A stretch of 64,000 nt of DNA from Cristatella mucedo (taxonomy: Eukaryota > Bryozoa > Phylactolaemata > Cristatellidae): assembly GCA_009760855.2 (NCBI GenBank), contig WPIO01000214.1, positions 81,001 to 145,000 on the forward strand, given 5' to 3'. A program made the translations under genes and the position numbers. Positions 22,533 through 35,720 of this stretch are shown one piece after another. The notes under the pieces are model-generated. The model was not told the DNA's origin, searched no databases, and saw nothing but the letters and a program-made list of their open reading frames with translations. Positions within the stretch are counted from its first letter, which is position 1, and every line of letters starts with the position of its first letter.

Positions 22533-22537
22533 CTCTG

Positions 22538-22614
<77 letters not shown>

Positions 22615-22631
22615 GTGTCTCTCTCTCTGTC

Positions 22632-22719
<88 letters not shown>

Positions 22720-22795
22720 TCTGTCTCTCTCTCTGTCTCTCTCTCTGTCTCTCTCTGTCTCTGTCTTTCTCTCTGTCTCCCTGTCTTTCTCAATC
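22533..22795. repeat. (CT)n/(CTGT)n tract
   Basis: About 260 bp of CT with scattered CTGT variants. Confidence 0.95.
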
Positions 22796-22934
22796 TTGAG
22801 CCTTTTTACGTCCCACCGGCTACGGATTTTTCAAGACATGTACCTTTTAAAAACCTGCTCTGTAGCATGGTAAACAGGCGTGCCCAGCTGGTGTTAACTG
22901 CAGCCAATCGCCTTCAGATCTTGACGCCCCCTCG

Positions 22935-23075
22935 GTTCTTAGCCCAGGCGTAATGTGCTCGCCCTTCACGACCCAAGTAGTCGGTTCGAGTCCTGCAACA
23001 GGCGATCCTGTATTGCCTATTGCAAGCGGTGGTGGTAGCCCCTAAGGTAGCTCTTATGTCGCCACTCAAATGCTT
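22935..23075 (+). mobile_element. tRNA-derived SINE, type 1, degraded
   Basis: TTAGCCCAGGCGTAATGTGCTC head, B box GGTTCGAGTCCTG, body CTATTGCAAGCGGTGG and ACTCAAATGC. The 3' end is eroded. Confidence 0.7.
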
Positions 23076-23454
23076 TTTTTGGCTTTCCGCTCGAATAGTT
23101 ATATCCTGGCACTGCGGTGAAGAAAAATGATTGTTACGTAAAACACTTCTTAAGACTAATACGTCAACTGAAACGAAGGCCATAATACTCGAGGAACTCA
23201 AAAGCCTCACAGAATAAATTCATGCTGTCTAACCACCGTGTTGGAGCACACAGATATGTAGTCGAAGTAAAAGTCACTTTATTGGAACTTCGGCAACCTA
23301 ATGTGGCTACCAAAACAAAGTAGTTGGCCCTGTTGAACGTCCAATATCGGTACTTTGCTTTTCCTTTCCATCAGGAACAGGCGGTGCTCGTGTGCGTGTC
23401 AAGGGAATCTTATTAGGCCCTGCTTCGCGGTCGCGTTGTGTCCTTACTATTTGC

Positions 23455-23580
23455 CGCTCTGGTTTGGCCCAGTGGTTAAGGTACTCGCCCCAATTAAGGC
23501 CTGGCCAAGGTCGTGGGCTCGAGCCCCCGTGGCGTAAGCGAAGCGCCTGAATAAAGATTAAGTTATCTTATGGTACTATA
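23455..23580 (+). mobile_element. tRNA-derived SINE, type 2 (LINE-like tail)
   Basis: Head GGCCCAGTGGTTAAGG and B box GGGCTCGAGCCCC. It is followed directly by GAAGCGCCTGAATAAAGATT and TACTATACAAGTG, a clear relative of the LINE tail block AAGCGCCTAGAAAGAGATT...CTTTATCAAGTG. Confidence 0.8.
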
Positions 23581-23992
23581 CAAGTGGTTAATTTATGAAT
23601 TGTTTTACTTATTCATCGCTGCAGCTCGAGACCGCTCAGGCGGCTCAAGTGAAAGACGGCTAGAGAACATAACCGCTGGCAAGATGGAATCTGGCAAGGT
23701 GGATGCAGCAAGCGGCACTGCTCTGTCCGCGAAACGACCATCACGACGCTCGGTCGTGGAATTGGGGCCAAAAACTGATCCTAGCTACCGCGAATTGACT
23801 GTTGCCAAGTTTACAACTGAGTCGAATGCTGGCGATTCCAGTTACTACTCACGAACATCGCTGTGCCTAGTAGCCTGACGCTCGCATTCGTTTTGACAAA
23901 TTAAATCGCAATGCAATTCCCCACATGGCTCCGAAGCCAAAATTGGACAGAAGATGGAGAATCGGAAAATGGCTTCCAGTCACTGAAGATAA

Positions 23993-24745
23993 AATCGGGC
24001 TTGTTTAGGCAGAAATACCACATCTAAGTTGGTCTATGAATTTGTGACATCCTGTCTCGACTTCTGCAACTCACTGCTTGATGGTCTATCGGCCTGTGCA
24101 ATCAGGGGCTTCCAGCGGCACAAAACTCAGCAGCTAGGCTTGTCTGTCACGAGTGATGCAGTTGTCATAGAACACCACTTCTCGCTGACCTACACTGGCT
24201 TCCAGTCAAGCAACGTATCGACTTCAAGGTTTTGTCACTCACTTTTAGGTACTTAGATTTTTATAGTACTTTAGATTCTTTGACTCCAGCCTATCTCCCA
24301 GATCTACTCCCCCACCAGGCTAAGTATCGTACCACCCGCTTTTCGGAATCCAACAGTTTACAATACCTCGTACAAACCTCAAACCCTTTGGAGACGGTGC
24401 ATTTAGTTCGTATGCTCCCAAAGCCTGGAACTCACTCCCGACTTCCGTCACGACATCCCCTGACTTGACCACATTTAAAAAGAAATTAAAAGTGCACCTA
24501 TTCATCCCAGCATTGAGAGGTTCCTGTGATTCGACCTTTATGTGCTTATGCGTGCTGACATTGCATGCTGCCACTAACCACATTTGCATGCTGACCCTAT
24601 GCATATCACCCCTAACCATGTTATTCTTGTTTATTGAGCATGCAACAACTAACCATTCGATCGTGCTTCCTTTGTAGCAAATACAAAGTGCCTAGAAAGA
24701 GATTGAATTCTCTGAGGGCGCTTTATCAAGTATATTATAATAATT
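23993..24745 (+). mobile_element. 5'-truncated LINE 3' end
   Basis: Decayed C-terminal coding sequence (GGGCTTGTTTAGGCAG onward, with frameshifts), 3' UTR and tail AGTGCCTAGAAAGAGATTG ending in TATTATAATAATT. Confidence 0.8.
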
Positions 24746-24983
24746 ATAAAGATAATGCTGCGCTAACCACTGGAAGGCTGTTCACCAACTGACTACCGCT
24801 AGGGCTAAAACGGCCTGTTCAACCAATTCAAGCGATGGGTACTTTGATCGACTGACGAACTCGGCTCATTATTTAATCTCTGATGCGTTGCGAGAGAGGG
24901 GATTGCACTCTGGTTCCATCAGCCACCTTCACTCTTCATGCACTTCACAAAGTAGGGCTGCCAATGGGTGTCGACATTCTGTC

Positions 24984-25140
24984 GCACAGGTTTGGAGCAG
25001 TGGTTAAGGTGCTCGCCTCAAACCAGCGTCAAGATGAATGTATTTGGTGACCGAGGTCGTGGACTTGAGCCCCGTGGCATCTGTGAAGCGCCTGAATAGA
25101 GATTAAGTTCTCTTAAGGCACTATACAAATGAATTATACA
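24984..25140 (+). mobile_element. tRNA-derived SINE, type 2
   Basis: TTTGGAGCAGTGGTTAAGGTGC head, a B-box-like GGACTTGAGCCCC, then LINE-like tail AAGCGCCTGAATAGAGATTA and CACTATACAAATG. Confidence 0.8.
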
Positions 25141-26043
25141 TTTTTTTATTCTAAGCTCGTACGCCAAGGTCATCCCACACATCACCTGAACATTTTTTAC
25201 TCGTTCAGCTTGTGCTTTCACTTTCAAGGGTTGGCGGGGTTTATGGTTTGGGCTACACGCTGGTAGTGCACACGTTTACATTATTCTCAAAATCCGACGG
25301 TCAAGGTAAGGAATACATAAGTTGACGAGTCGCATGATGTCAATAGGTCTTTCAAAACGAACGACGCTCGCGTGAGTCGTCATTTAAAGAATAGGATACG
25401 AGGTTTCGTTCCCAATGCTTTCCTTCCATTTCAAAGCCATCGGAGAGCTATTTTAAGATTTAAATGTCAAGATTTAATCTCGTGCCGCAGCATTCTAGAG
25501 AGGAAACGTGAGCAATATACCCGGCAGACAGCAACACACCCTGAAGGAGCCAATACGCACGCGCACAAGCGCTGATCCATGAGACTAGGCGACCGTAGGA
25601 GGAACTGCCGCGAGTTTCCAAGATTGTAGATAGACCGCTCTGATAGAATCGTTGTCGACCCTCACATCGCACTCATTGGGGCGGCTGGTCACTGGCCACG
25701 CCAACACTGAGGCCAGTACAGGCATCAAGCCCCGATTTCGAATGTGTAAACAGTTTCATGCTTTGAAGCATTTGCAGCGAGGGATCGATGGGCTCCAGAA
25801 TTCCGTAAAGGTTTTTGGCGAAACATGCTTGCTTCGGGATAGCCTGTAACCGATGATTGTACTCACATAAGGATCGCAACCTGCATTAAATGTAGTTCTT
25901 GAATCGGAAATAGGAAGTAATTGCCGTAGTAGTAATAGTAATTGTACTGCCGATTGCTTAGCTGCCGAACGACAGCTTAGGCGGTCGCAGCTGATGTAAC
26001 TTATAAATGCGATGCGCATAGATGTCACATGCATGTAAGGAGC
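25141..26043. other. No gene seen
   Basis: Unique sequence with short overlapping frames only. Confidence 0.5.
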
Positions 26044-26172
26044 CGCCATGGTTTGGTCCAGGGGTCAGGATGCCCGTCTTTGATGACCTGAGTTCATGGG
26101 CTCGAGCACTACGGTGCATGCGAAGCGCCTGGATAGATTAAATTCTCTTAGGGCGCTATACAGATGGATTAT
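26044..26172 (+). mobile_element. tRNA-derived SINE, type 2
   Basis: ATGGTTTGGTCCAGGGGTCAGG head, GGGCTCGAGCACT B-box remnant, tail GAAGCGCCTGGATAGATTAA and GCTATACAGATGG. Confidence 0.75.
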
Positions 26173-27990
26173 ATTACATACATATCAACAAGCATTGGAC
26201 AGTAGTCATCATAAGGGAGTTAAGCTAGGAAATTTCCCCGTACACACGAGAACAAATTTCCGACAGCTTGCCTCCGAGCCAATTCAGTATGCATAGCTAG
26301 ACCACAATCTTTGCGGTCAACGCTTTGAGGCGTTTGAGCCCAGAGCAGAAGAGCAGGTGCAAGGAGAGGCAAGACCTCTGTTCACGTTACAATTTTTGCC
26401 ATGCCACGGATACCCTCGCTAACTAGCACGAAGCCTAGTCTATCCCGACCTCGCGGGCCAGCATTTGCTCTCCTGCCCAACCCGTCTTTTCTTTTTAGTT
26501 TACCTCTGATGAGATAGACTTGGGCGAAGCTTGTAAAAAAAAACTCACGCTCTGGCAGCTCGGATGCAAAAGACCTGCTGGCTTCCGACGATCAACACAA
26601 AACGGCACCTACGATTTTGGGATAGACGATATTAAATGGTATTGTAAGGCGACGAAAACACGACGACGACGACACTCACCAGCAACTCACGATAAGACGA
26701 CTGTACACATCCAATTCCTTTCTTGTCCTATCGCCATAAAACGACCGATAACCTAAGAGGAACACCAATTGAGTGACAGTGATTGGCTGGCTAGTAATTC
26801 AAAGCCGATACAACTCTAACAACGTTTTGTAACAAAGTGATGCGACACTAGTGCAAGACAAGCAACACAGTAGCTTGGGTCATACGCTCATGCCTGAGGT
26901 TGCAGATTAAATGCAATGCATTCAAACTGCTTCAAACTTTAAAGTAGCTGACCGGGTAACTCATGTACAGCTTTATTGCAGACCAAAGACCCACAGAAAA
27001 GTATGCCAAGAACGGCCTTTCAAAGCCTGGCAAGCTCGGCTGAGCTACAGCTTCACACCAGCCGGACCGTGGAAGAAAGGGGGGGAGAAAGGGGAGGGCC
27101 GGCGGAGCACGAGTCAAGATGATAGATCCACTGTCACTTGAGGAGCAAAGCAGCTCTCGCAGCAGCCGCATCAGCAGCAGTTGGCCAGCATCAGCGAACG
27201 CTTTCTCTTGATCGTGGTGGACTGGACAGGTCTGCTACGACGACAGCAGCAGAGAGCTGATGGCAGTAGTGACGGGCTGTCAGTATCCTTGACACTCAGC
27301 CAAGAGACGAGTGTCCACGAGGTGCCACTAGCCTGCAACTAACCCCGAAGGCAGGTGCAGCCTGCAGACGAGGAAACACATTAGCAGCCGTCGCAATATA
27401 ACCCAACGAGAGAGACAGACTGAGAATATAGATAGAATAGAGGCAGAGAGACGGAGAATAGAGAATAAAGAGAGAATAGAGACAGAGAGGACGGTGACAC
27501 TCGTTCGAAGAATGCTCCTGGCATCTAAAGCCTGATTAATGTCGCATTGTACGAGCATTCATCGGGCGATGCCGATTGGCAGGATTGCCGAGCAGGACCC
27601 GAGCACTCAGTCAGTCAGCACTCGTTTAACCAGCTCCTCTTCACGTCCATTGCCATCGGATGACTCCACAAGCGAGGCTTCTGGGGGCGCGCCCTCCGAC
27701 ACCGACGGCATCCGAAGTGTGCAGCGCGAGTGAGAGAGCGATTGCAGCAGACGACGACTCGGTCAGCTCTCGCGATGGCCGACCGAGACGATGCCGCCGA
27801 CCGCAATAGAGGCATGGCCCGGGGCCTCCCCCAGCCGAGGCGGCTAGGGATCGAGCAGAGAGCGAACCACGTCTGTCACATCGCCAGGAGTAGATATGAT
27901 TGGCTTGGATGAGAAAATGGCCTTTATCTTCATCTTCACCATATCCTTGGCTTCTACAAAAAACGGACTGCAAAGTCATTGCCGAGCTCA
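26173..27990. other. No gene seen
   Basis: Unique sequence, GC-richer at 27050-27900, with a GAGA-like stretch at 27405-27495. Short frames at 27539-27912 show no recognised domain. Confidence 0.5.
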
Positions 27991-27999
27991 ACGAGGAGG

Positions 28000-28580
28000 C
28001 ACAGCAAGCCCTGCCAGCCTCCCTACCACCATTCCTCTCGAAAAGACCGAAGCAAATATTTGCAGACCAATCAATCTCTTAAATCTAAACATCAAACCCA
28101 GCAAGTAGGTTCCAGTACGATTTTCGAGCAAATCAGTCAACAGACGTCACCCGAGGTGTACAAGGACCTTTGCAGGCATGCTGACTAACACAGTCTCTCT
28201 CCTGGTATCGCTGCTGGATCTCTTGGTTCGCTGGTGATACCATAAATCACCACGTCTTTGACTGCCCACAGCCCAACTGTGCACGTCGTGATTAAGGGTA
28301 ACAGCGACACACAATTGCAAGGCCTCACAGTAAGTGGGCCAGGCTCTTGTCGTGTGGGCTTGGCCTACCTGTGCACGATTGAGTGAGAGCTACTATCTGG
28401 GGGTCCTACTAATCAGTGGCCGTAAGTCTTTTGTGTGCTAGTGCATGCTTGATTTGCATGTTAGCCTAAGCAGGATAAGTTGCTTTTCATTTACTAGTGG
28501 CTATTGTTCTTTTGAAATGAGTAGTAAAGTGCCCGAATAGAGACTAAGTTCCCTTAGATTGCTGTTTTTACAAAGACTTT
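28000..28580 (+). mobile_element. Very old LINE reverse-transcriptase remnant and tail
   Basis: Nucleotide similarity to the young copies can still be followed: the NYRPVSLLPF region (28010-28085), TTCCAGTACGATTTTCGAGC (the KFQSGFRANHSTES region), then the LLVLLDLSAAFDTIDH region (28200-28260). A tail relic AGTGCCCGAATAGAGACTAAG lies at 28513. Heavily mutated. Confidence 0.55.
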
Positions 28581-28984
28581 GGAAAGCCCCCCAAAATTAT
28601 ACTGCTGCACTTCACACGTATAATTATGTGATCGGTCGATTATTCAAACTAATATACAAAAGAAAAAACAGACAAATAAAAAAACAGTAATATCACGCAA
28701 ACAGCTCATTATACAGACGGCTTCACTGCTTTATTCAACATACCGGCTGCAGTGGACCAAAAACAAGAAATGATGATAAAAATAATTAACAAGTGCACTA
28801 GAAAGTGCCATCACGGGTCAGCAGACCACTAATGTTAATGGACAAATGAAGTTGCATTTTCCTCTGCGATAAAATTGTAGCAATATTCGGATCAGCAGAG
28901 CTTAGAGTCGAGCCAGGTTGCTTTTACATTAGCAGGGACGTACGTAAAAAGAAACACGTGGCATAGGGCACGTCAACCAATGCA

Positions 28985-29060
28985 GCATATACAGAGTGCC
29001 CAGAAAGAGACTTAGCTCTCTGAGGGTGCAATAGAAATGTTATCATCATCATTATTAATG
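28985..29060 (+). mobile_element. LINE tail relic
   Basis: GAGTGCCCAGAAAGAGACTTAG, CTCTCTGAGGGTGC, then ATC/ATT repeats. Confidence 0.65.
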
Positions 29061-29279
29061 TATTACTGTATATGTATAATTATTATATGTATAATTATTA
29101 CTGTATTATTAAATTATTACTGCTCAAAACTGTACAAAAAGGGGGATAGCAAAGACTAGCTATGAAACATTGCTACTATGAGGCACACAGAATAAATTAT
29201 GAATTAATATGCTGCATTCAGGAGATGGATATGTCTGCGACTACAATACACAAGCATTGGTGACCTACGATCGACCTGA

Positions 29280-29792
29280 GCCTGCATTACGACTCAGCGA
29301 TCAGCAGCAGCAGTAGCATCACCCCTCTTCGACTTGAGCAGCCAAAGCTCAAAGGTGAGGACACATTCCTTGTTACACTCACCCATCCACCCAGTTTTGC
29401 TCCAACCCCTTCAATTACGTATACCAGAGCAAGAGGATGAAGACTTTGACTACAAATTAAGTGAGCGGCAGAACCGAACAGCTGCTTCAAACCGAGCCAG
29501 TGCAGGTTGGTGAGAGTTAAGTGCAGTGAAGTAATATGGCAGCTGCACTTTACGACAGACAAACCTAGTTGAAGAGTTTTGTACTAACTGTAAGCATCTT
29601 ACTGCACAGGCAGGAAGACCTACAAGTACGAATTACGAAGGCTTAGACGATGTCATAATTACAAGGACTAATTTAGTGGTGGCATCCATATCAAAGCATA
29701 CCTCAATTCTGCAGCTAGGGTATCCTTATCAAAGCATAAGTCAGTTTTGCAAAGCCATGTAGCTGAAATTAGGCAGACAGTACTAAGAGAGA

Positions 29793-29878
<86 letters not shown>

Positions 29879-30345
29879 AGACTGAGACGTACAAAGAGAG
29901 AGAGAGAGAGAGTGAGAGAGGAGAGAGAGAGAGAGAGAGTTCATGTGCATGCACGCGAGAAAGACACTGTGGGCGGATCTAATGAAGGCCGACTTTTGAA
30001 CAGGACACACATATTCCCTGCATAGGCTAAGGAGATATACTGACTTGATAAATTTGAAAAATTAAGCTTTCCAGTTTCTGGGTGACACTAGATTTGCCCA
30101 TAAGTATTCCACTGGTCTATAGTCATTCATTTTGAGCAAACAAAAACCATTCAAGTGAGACTGTCGACCTTACAATCAAGGAGGGACTTTCGAGAATTCC
30201 AGGCCGTGGAAGGCATCGAGGGATCAAAGCCCAGCTGCAGCTGTTAGTCATTTACATAAGGGTCAAAGCCTTGATTGTGCTCAGTGATTACATCGGTGAG
30301 AGTTAGTATAAATTGTGAAAAGAAGTACATCTAGAATAGATGCAA
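29280..30345 (-). mobile_element. Decayed LINE, C-terminal region to reverse transcriptase
   Basis: AGCCAGTGCAGGTTGGTGAG, ACGACAGACAAACCTAG and GATCAAAGCCCAGCTGCAGC match positions in the young minus-strand copies in the correct order. A GA tract interrupts it at 29788-29940. Confidence 0.6.
29788..29940. repeat. (GA)n tract
   Basis: Pure GA to about 29875, then interrupted GA to 29940, inside a decayed LINE. Confidence 0.95.
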
Positions 30346-33284
30346 AGGGTAGCAATACTATAAAAGCCCATCGGATGACGGAGTCTACGCTCTGACATCT
30401 ACTGAAACGATAGGCAATAAACCGCGTTGCTGTGCAATGCTAATGAGGCTGAGGTGAGACGAATGGTGCTCAAGTAGGATTCGTTTGATCCTTTCTGATG
30501 AGTGATCCATTTATCCTTTACTCGAGAAATGGTGAAAGCAAATTAAACTGACAAGCAAATATGACCAACTCGTGTGCCACCAGAACCAGACAAGCAGCCA
30601 AAAACAACAGGACGTTTGATTAATATGCTCAGGCTTACAGGCCTTTTTGCCATTTGCACAACCTGCTCACCAACTGCATCACAGCAACAATTCTGGAAAG
30701 TTGAGTTCGATTCTGGGACGATTGACTGCCGACATGCTGAGCACGTTAAGTGCATTCCTCGGCAACCGATATGCAAAGCAAATTAAGCTGGGCGTTTCGT
30801 GTAACACTCCTAGACCGAAAACACTACCGTCCATATAGTTTTTTTTACCAATAATATTCAAAAAGCAGATTTTGAGCACCACGGGCATCAGGTTAAAAAA
30901 CGACTAAGAGATACTAATGAAGTGACAACGATGAATAGGACATGATCACCTGATCATACAGCTTTTTTGGGCAGCGTATTTCAGCACAGTTGTCGTTGGA
31001 GCAGCCACCTAAAGTTAGCAAATAAGCAAATACCAGTCAATTCAGACAGCACGATTGGAAGCTAAAGACTCACAAGATCTCTCAGAGATCACCCAATAAG
31101 TGGCTAGAGTTAGTTCTCCTTGAGAAATTAGAATTAGTTTGAGTGACTTTACAGAGGCACAAAGAGCGTAGGTGCACTTCAGGTGACCAGCACCTGAAGT
31201 GTCAGTCAGTGCAGCAGCAACCTGGTGAACTCTAGCCAGCCATCATGCACGGCAGCAAGTTGTTTACTGTTCAGACTGCTCCTCCCTCGCGGCCAAGCAG
31301 CTATTGACAGACCCCGTGGTAATAATCAGTCGGGTTTATATACGACTGAGCTTAATAGAAGCTAAATGGCTCTCATAAGTCGGTGGCTAACCGATGTCCT
31401 ACACCCTTAACACTACAAAGCCTTTCGTGGGGTCGAAGGGATGATTACTACTGATCGCTCCGTGGATAGGCATCCGGGTACAGCGAGGTTACAACGAGGC
31501 AGGTCTGGCATCAGCTCAGAGGATGAAAGGTGAAGGCCGATGATGAATGCCTGCTGCATGGCTGCACGGAGCGATCAGCACAACTAGTTGTACACCAGGT
31601 CATAGCAAGCACACGTTTTCACGGGCTGCTGAGACTTGTTCAGACCTTGCAATGTCAGAAAAGGCTCCGTGACAGAAAGGAGCCAGAGATGAAAAACATC
31701 GAGGCCACGACGAGACGGAGGATGGGCTGGGGAGGGCAAGTAAAACGGTCAGCCATCAGCGAGACTCTAATATACCATCACCTATATGTAGGCATTTCAG
31801 AACAAGGAGGAGCAGTGGACCGATCTGCTCGGTGAGCTCAGCCGAACCTAACGATACATACTTCTAGCATAGTTGAGCTGGGGAATGGCAAAACGCGCCC
31901 GCATCTGTCAAACACTGGCACTCGATCTCGATACGAGCAGCAGGGCTCTCTGGACCCTCCCTCAGGTTGGAGACCTGATTAACAGCTTCTAGTGACGTTC
32001 ACTCCTCAAGTCCGCCGGTGATAGAAAATTTCTAACATACATACGGGATGAGAGAGCACATGTTGCAATACCATTCTAAATGCGTCTGTGCACGCAAAAA
32101 TGGCAGACCGACCAGCTGTGGCATCAGGTCCAAATGTAATACAAACTACGCAGACGTCAATGAGGGCAGCTCTGCCCAAATGCAGCCACAAGGCTGCTGT
32201 GCCAGAGCGGCAGCAGGGCACAGGCACCACGATTTTGGAGCCACATCACTGTCCTTACACCATCGATATTCTGCTATAGACATGGACAGATCGGAAGGTA
32301 TATTTGCAAACAAACTAGAGAGCACACTATGTGCGGGAAGGGAAGGGCTCAAAGCCGGCAACTAACATTTTATTTGGCAACTGTCATGACAAGGGTCAGA
32401 CAGATTCGGCACTTGGACAAAAAATCTGCTCTCTTTCCGCGTATTTTGGCTCGTAGCACGGATTTTCCACGCCGACAGTAGAAATCTGTTTCATAGCTTA
32501 CGGTGAAGATTACAAATACATGCTTTCTAGGTCGCCGGTTGTTGACATAACCTGCGGGAATAAGTGGCCGTGCTGGTTGAATTGGAAGGAGCCAGCATGG
32601 TAGCTAATTGTACATATAGTAACAGCCGGTGTCCCCTGTTTAAACAGCATCCGGGACAGCGGCTACCTGTTGAACACGGTTGCACAGCATGTCCATTCGA
32701 ACATGTCACCCAAGGCTGAAACGTCGCCAGCCTGCAGCTCTGAGCTGCAAGAGAGAAAGTGCCTGCGAAGTGATCTCAGCTGCAGCCGACAGACGTGCCT
32801 CTGTGCTCCCGTGAAATTTTCGACATTTAAATGATATTTTGCAAATTCTGCTATCTGCAATTATTCTGTTGACTACACTTGGTGACAAACTGCCCTGGAG
32901 CACATGGCTTTCAATTATTATCTCCAGTAGACCGAGTGTTAAATAATGTCTATTGAGTTAGACACTCACTTAGTATCCGAGCCTCTTACTCAGAGCTGTA
33001 CGCAAGTTAAATATTCTGAATACAAGCTGAGCACGGCGTTATTCATCAGATGACAATGCTCGCATGGCACAGCCGGAAAAAAACAAGAGACTCCAACCAC
33101 CAAACCGTTGGTATCGGTGGCTTGTAGTCACTTTGTTCTGGGGATCTGGTTAAATGCCTTGTTCAAGCAAACAGCCTTGTTGCACATGTTACTAATCCCA
33201 CGGGCATTGATTCTCTAATAGCACGACGTAAAGTGCTATACGACCGATCTACTGTTTTAATTAAATTATAAACTGAAATCTTTG
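30346..33284. other. No gene seen (about 2.9 kb)
   Basis: Unique sequence. Frames are short and lack motifs; no SINE or LINE similarity is recognised. Confidence 0.45.
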
Positions 33285-33693
33285 TTTGGTCGGACCTTCT
33301 GCTCGTATGCACCGAAGGCCTGGTACTCGCTTCCGGCTGTGGTCACGATGACCTGCGATAGCCTGGCCTCTTCAGCTGAACCACTGAGTGAACCAGTCTT
33401 TCTCCGGTTCGCTTTTCGTGCATGCACCTGAGCACGGCCCATAGCATGCTACTAGCCACAGGTCTTTCTAACCGGTGGCCACGGTAACCGCGAGAGTCTG
33501 TCTCCACGTTAGCTTTAGAATACCGGCCTAGGAGCATGGTACTTGTATGCTGTTGCACGCTTGATGCCGTGCATGTAACTAACCCTATTGTATTGAGTTT
33601 TTTTGCAGCGAGTTGTAAACTGCATGGGTACAGATTAAATCCTCCTCAAAGTTCTATAAAACCGACCTATTATTATTATTATTATTATTATTA
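33285..33693 (+). mobile_element. Decayed LINE 3' end
   Basis: TCTGCTCGTATGCACCGAAGGC corresponds to the C-terminal SSYAPKAW segment. A degraded 3' UTR and a pure (ATT)n tail follow at 33668-33693. Confidence 0.65.
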
Positions 33694-33817
33694 TGCTACC
33701 AAAACCTAGAAGGCACTAATAACCCTAAACCTTCATGTAAGCATAGAAAATTCGTCCGAAGGAGTGGATACTTTAAGGGAAGTTCAACCATTGTAAAAGG
33801 GGATCTTCTCCTCAATA

Positions 33818-35720
33818 GTAATAATAATAATAATACACTTGTAATATTGAGCTATAAGAGAACTGACCTCTTTATAGGCAATTGACAGATGCTGTAGAGA
33901 AAGCACGACCAAATGATTAGTGGTAACATTCGTAATGCCATCAAGCATAACATAAAATTAAATGGATATTCATTGGGTCAGCTTATAAATATGGTTAGTA
34001 GCAGCAGGCACACTGTCAGCCTGCACAAGCTTACAAAGGACGAATCACAAGGATCCACTAAATGCTATAATAAACAGGCATGTTTTAAGCATTTCTTTTT
34101 AAATATCGTCAAATGAGGGAATGCTGTCACGTCAGTCGGGAGTGAGTTCCAGGCTTTGGGAGCATATGAACTAAAGGCACGATCTCCAAAGGATTTGAGA
34201 TTTGTACGAGGTATAGCTATACGACTGGAGTCAAAATAGTGGGTGGCACAATGCCTGGCCTGGTGGGAGAGTAGTTCTGATAGGTAGGCCAGAGCCAGAG
34301 AATGAAGGGACCTATAAGTGACAGAACCTTGAAGTCGATACGCTGCTTGATTGGGAGCCAGTGCAGCTCGGCAAGAAGTGGTGTGAAATGGCAACTTCGA
34401 TGCTCAAAACAGATAAGTATAACTGCAGAGTTTTGAAAAAACTAAGTACCTGATTGCACACGCCTGTAGACCAGCAAGAGGCGAGCTACAGAATTCCAGA
34501 TGGGATGCTACAAATGCCTAGACCAATTTGGATGTAGTCTATTCCTGTCTAAGCATGCCCGGATTCTAGCAAAGTTATGCAGCTGAAAGAAGGCAGACTT
34601 GACTGTGAAGCTAATGTGTTGTTCCCGTTTCTGATTCACACTTGGTTTTCCAATAAATAGTAAGTTGGTTTTGACAACTTTAATTTGAGAAAGTTTGCTG
34701 CTATCCATGTGTGGATATCAGCAATACACGCAGCAAAGGTGTGTAGACAATTCGACATGCCTGAAGGCTGGGAGGAATCAAAGCAAAGGTAGAACTGAGT
34801 GTCATCTGGATAGAAGTGGAAGCCTAGATCGTGCTTGGCGATCATATCGGCATCAAGCGTGAACTGTTAAGAGAAGTAGACCGAGCACAGACCGCTGAAG
34901 TACCCCCATCATTTCATCGGTTCTTCGGATGACCTTTTTCTGTTCCCAGCAATACTCTGGAGTCTCTAATTGAGATATGATCCGAACCATTGCAGAGCCG
35001 TGCCAGCGATGCCCAAGATAAGAGGCGCTCAAGAAGGACTTTGCGATCAATTGCATCAAATGCTGTCGAAAGATCAAGCAAAACAAACAGAGAAACCTTA
35101 CCCAAATCTATATTCCTGACAAGGTCGTTGCACACCCTAAGCAATGCTGACCCATGGAATGATTAGCTCTAAATACAGACTGGGACTTACTTGCTAGGTT
35201 TGAGATATGCAATATATGAGTCCAGCTGGTCTGCCACAGCTCGTTCCAGTGTCTATGATAGCAACAGTATAGGGGAGACTGGGCGGAAGCTGCTAAAGTT
35301 TTCTTGGCTTAGTGTTGCTTTCTTAGTTAGTGGCCCTAACTACAGCCTTTTTGGAAGGGGCAGGTACATGTCCTGAGGCCAAGCACGTATTTATAATGTA
35401 AGTTATGCATGGCAGTAGCAAGTATATGCATCGCAGAAGTAGGACCGTGGGTACAGGGTCCAGAGGACTAGTAGTCTCCTTTGAACAGGAGATGAATTTG
35501 AGGGCACTCGCAGCCTCCTTGAATGTAGACTTTGAGGTGCTGGATGGAATGAGGGAGAAGAGTATTGTGCGGTTGTCATTGAGGGACAAGAGTCAAGAAG
35601 GGACGATGCTACCGTAGGGGGGATTCTCTGACTTTTTTATCTTGCTGACAAAGAAGCCAGAGAAATAAGCGGCTAGGTCACCACAAGGATAACTAGGTAA
35701 GAAGCTAACATGGGAGCGTT
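33818..35720 (-). mobile_element. LINE, outermost copy of nested cluster (left piece)
   Basis: Inverted ATT tail at 33820, then 3' UTR, C-terminal region and reverse transcriptase in pieces. The catalytic segment reads FHFYPDDTQFYL (YADD to YPDD); LLDLSTAFDAIDRKVLLERL is still readable. It breaks at GCTAACATGGGAGCG and resumes at 39125 with GGAGATAGTGG, which is contiguous in other copies. Confidence 0.8.
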
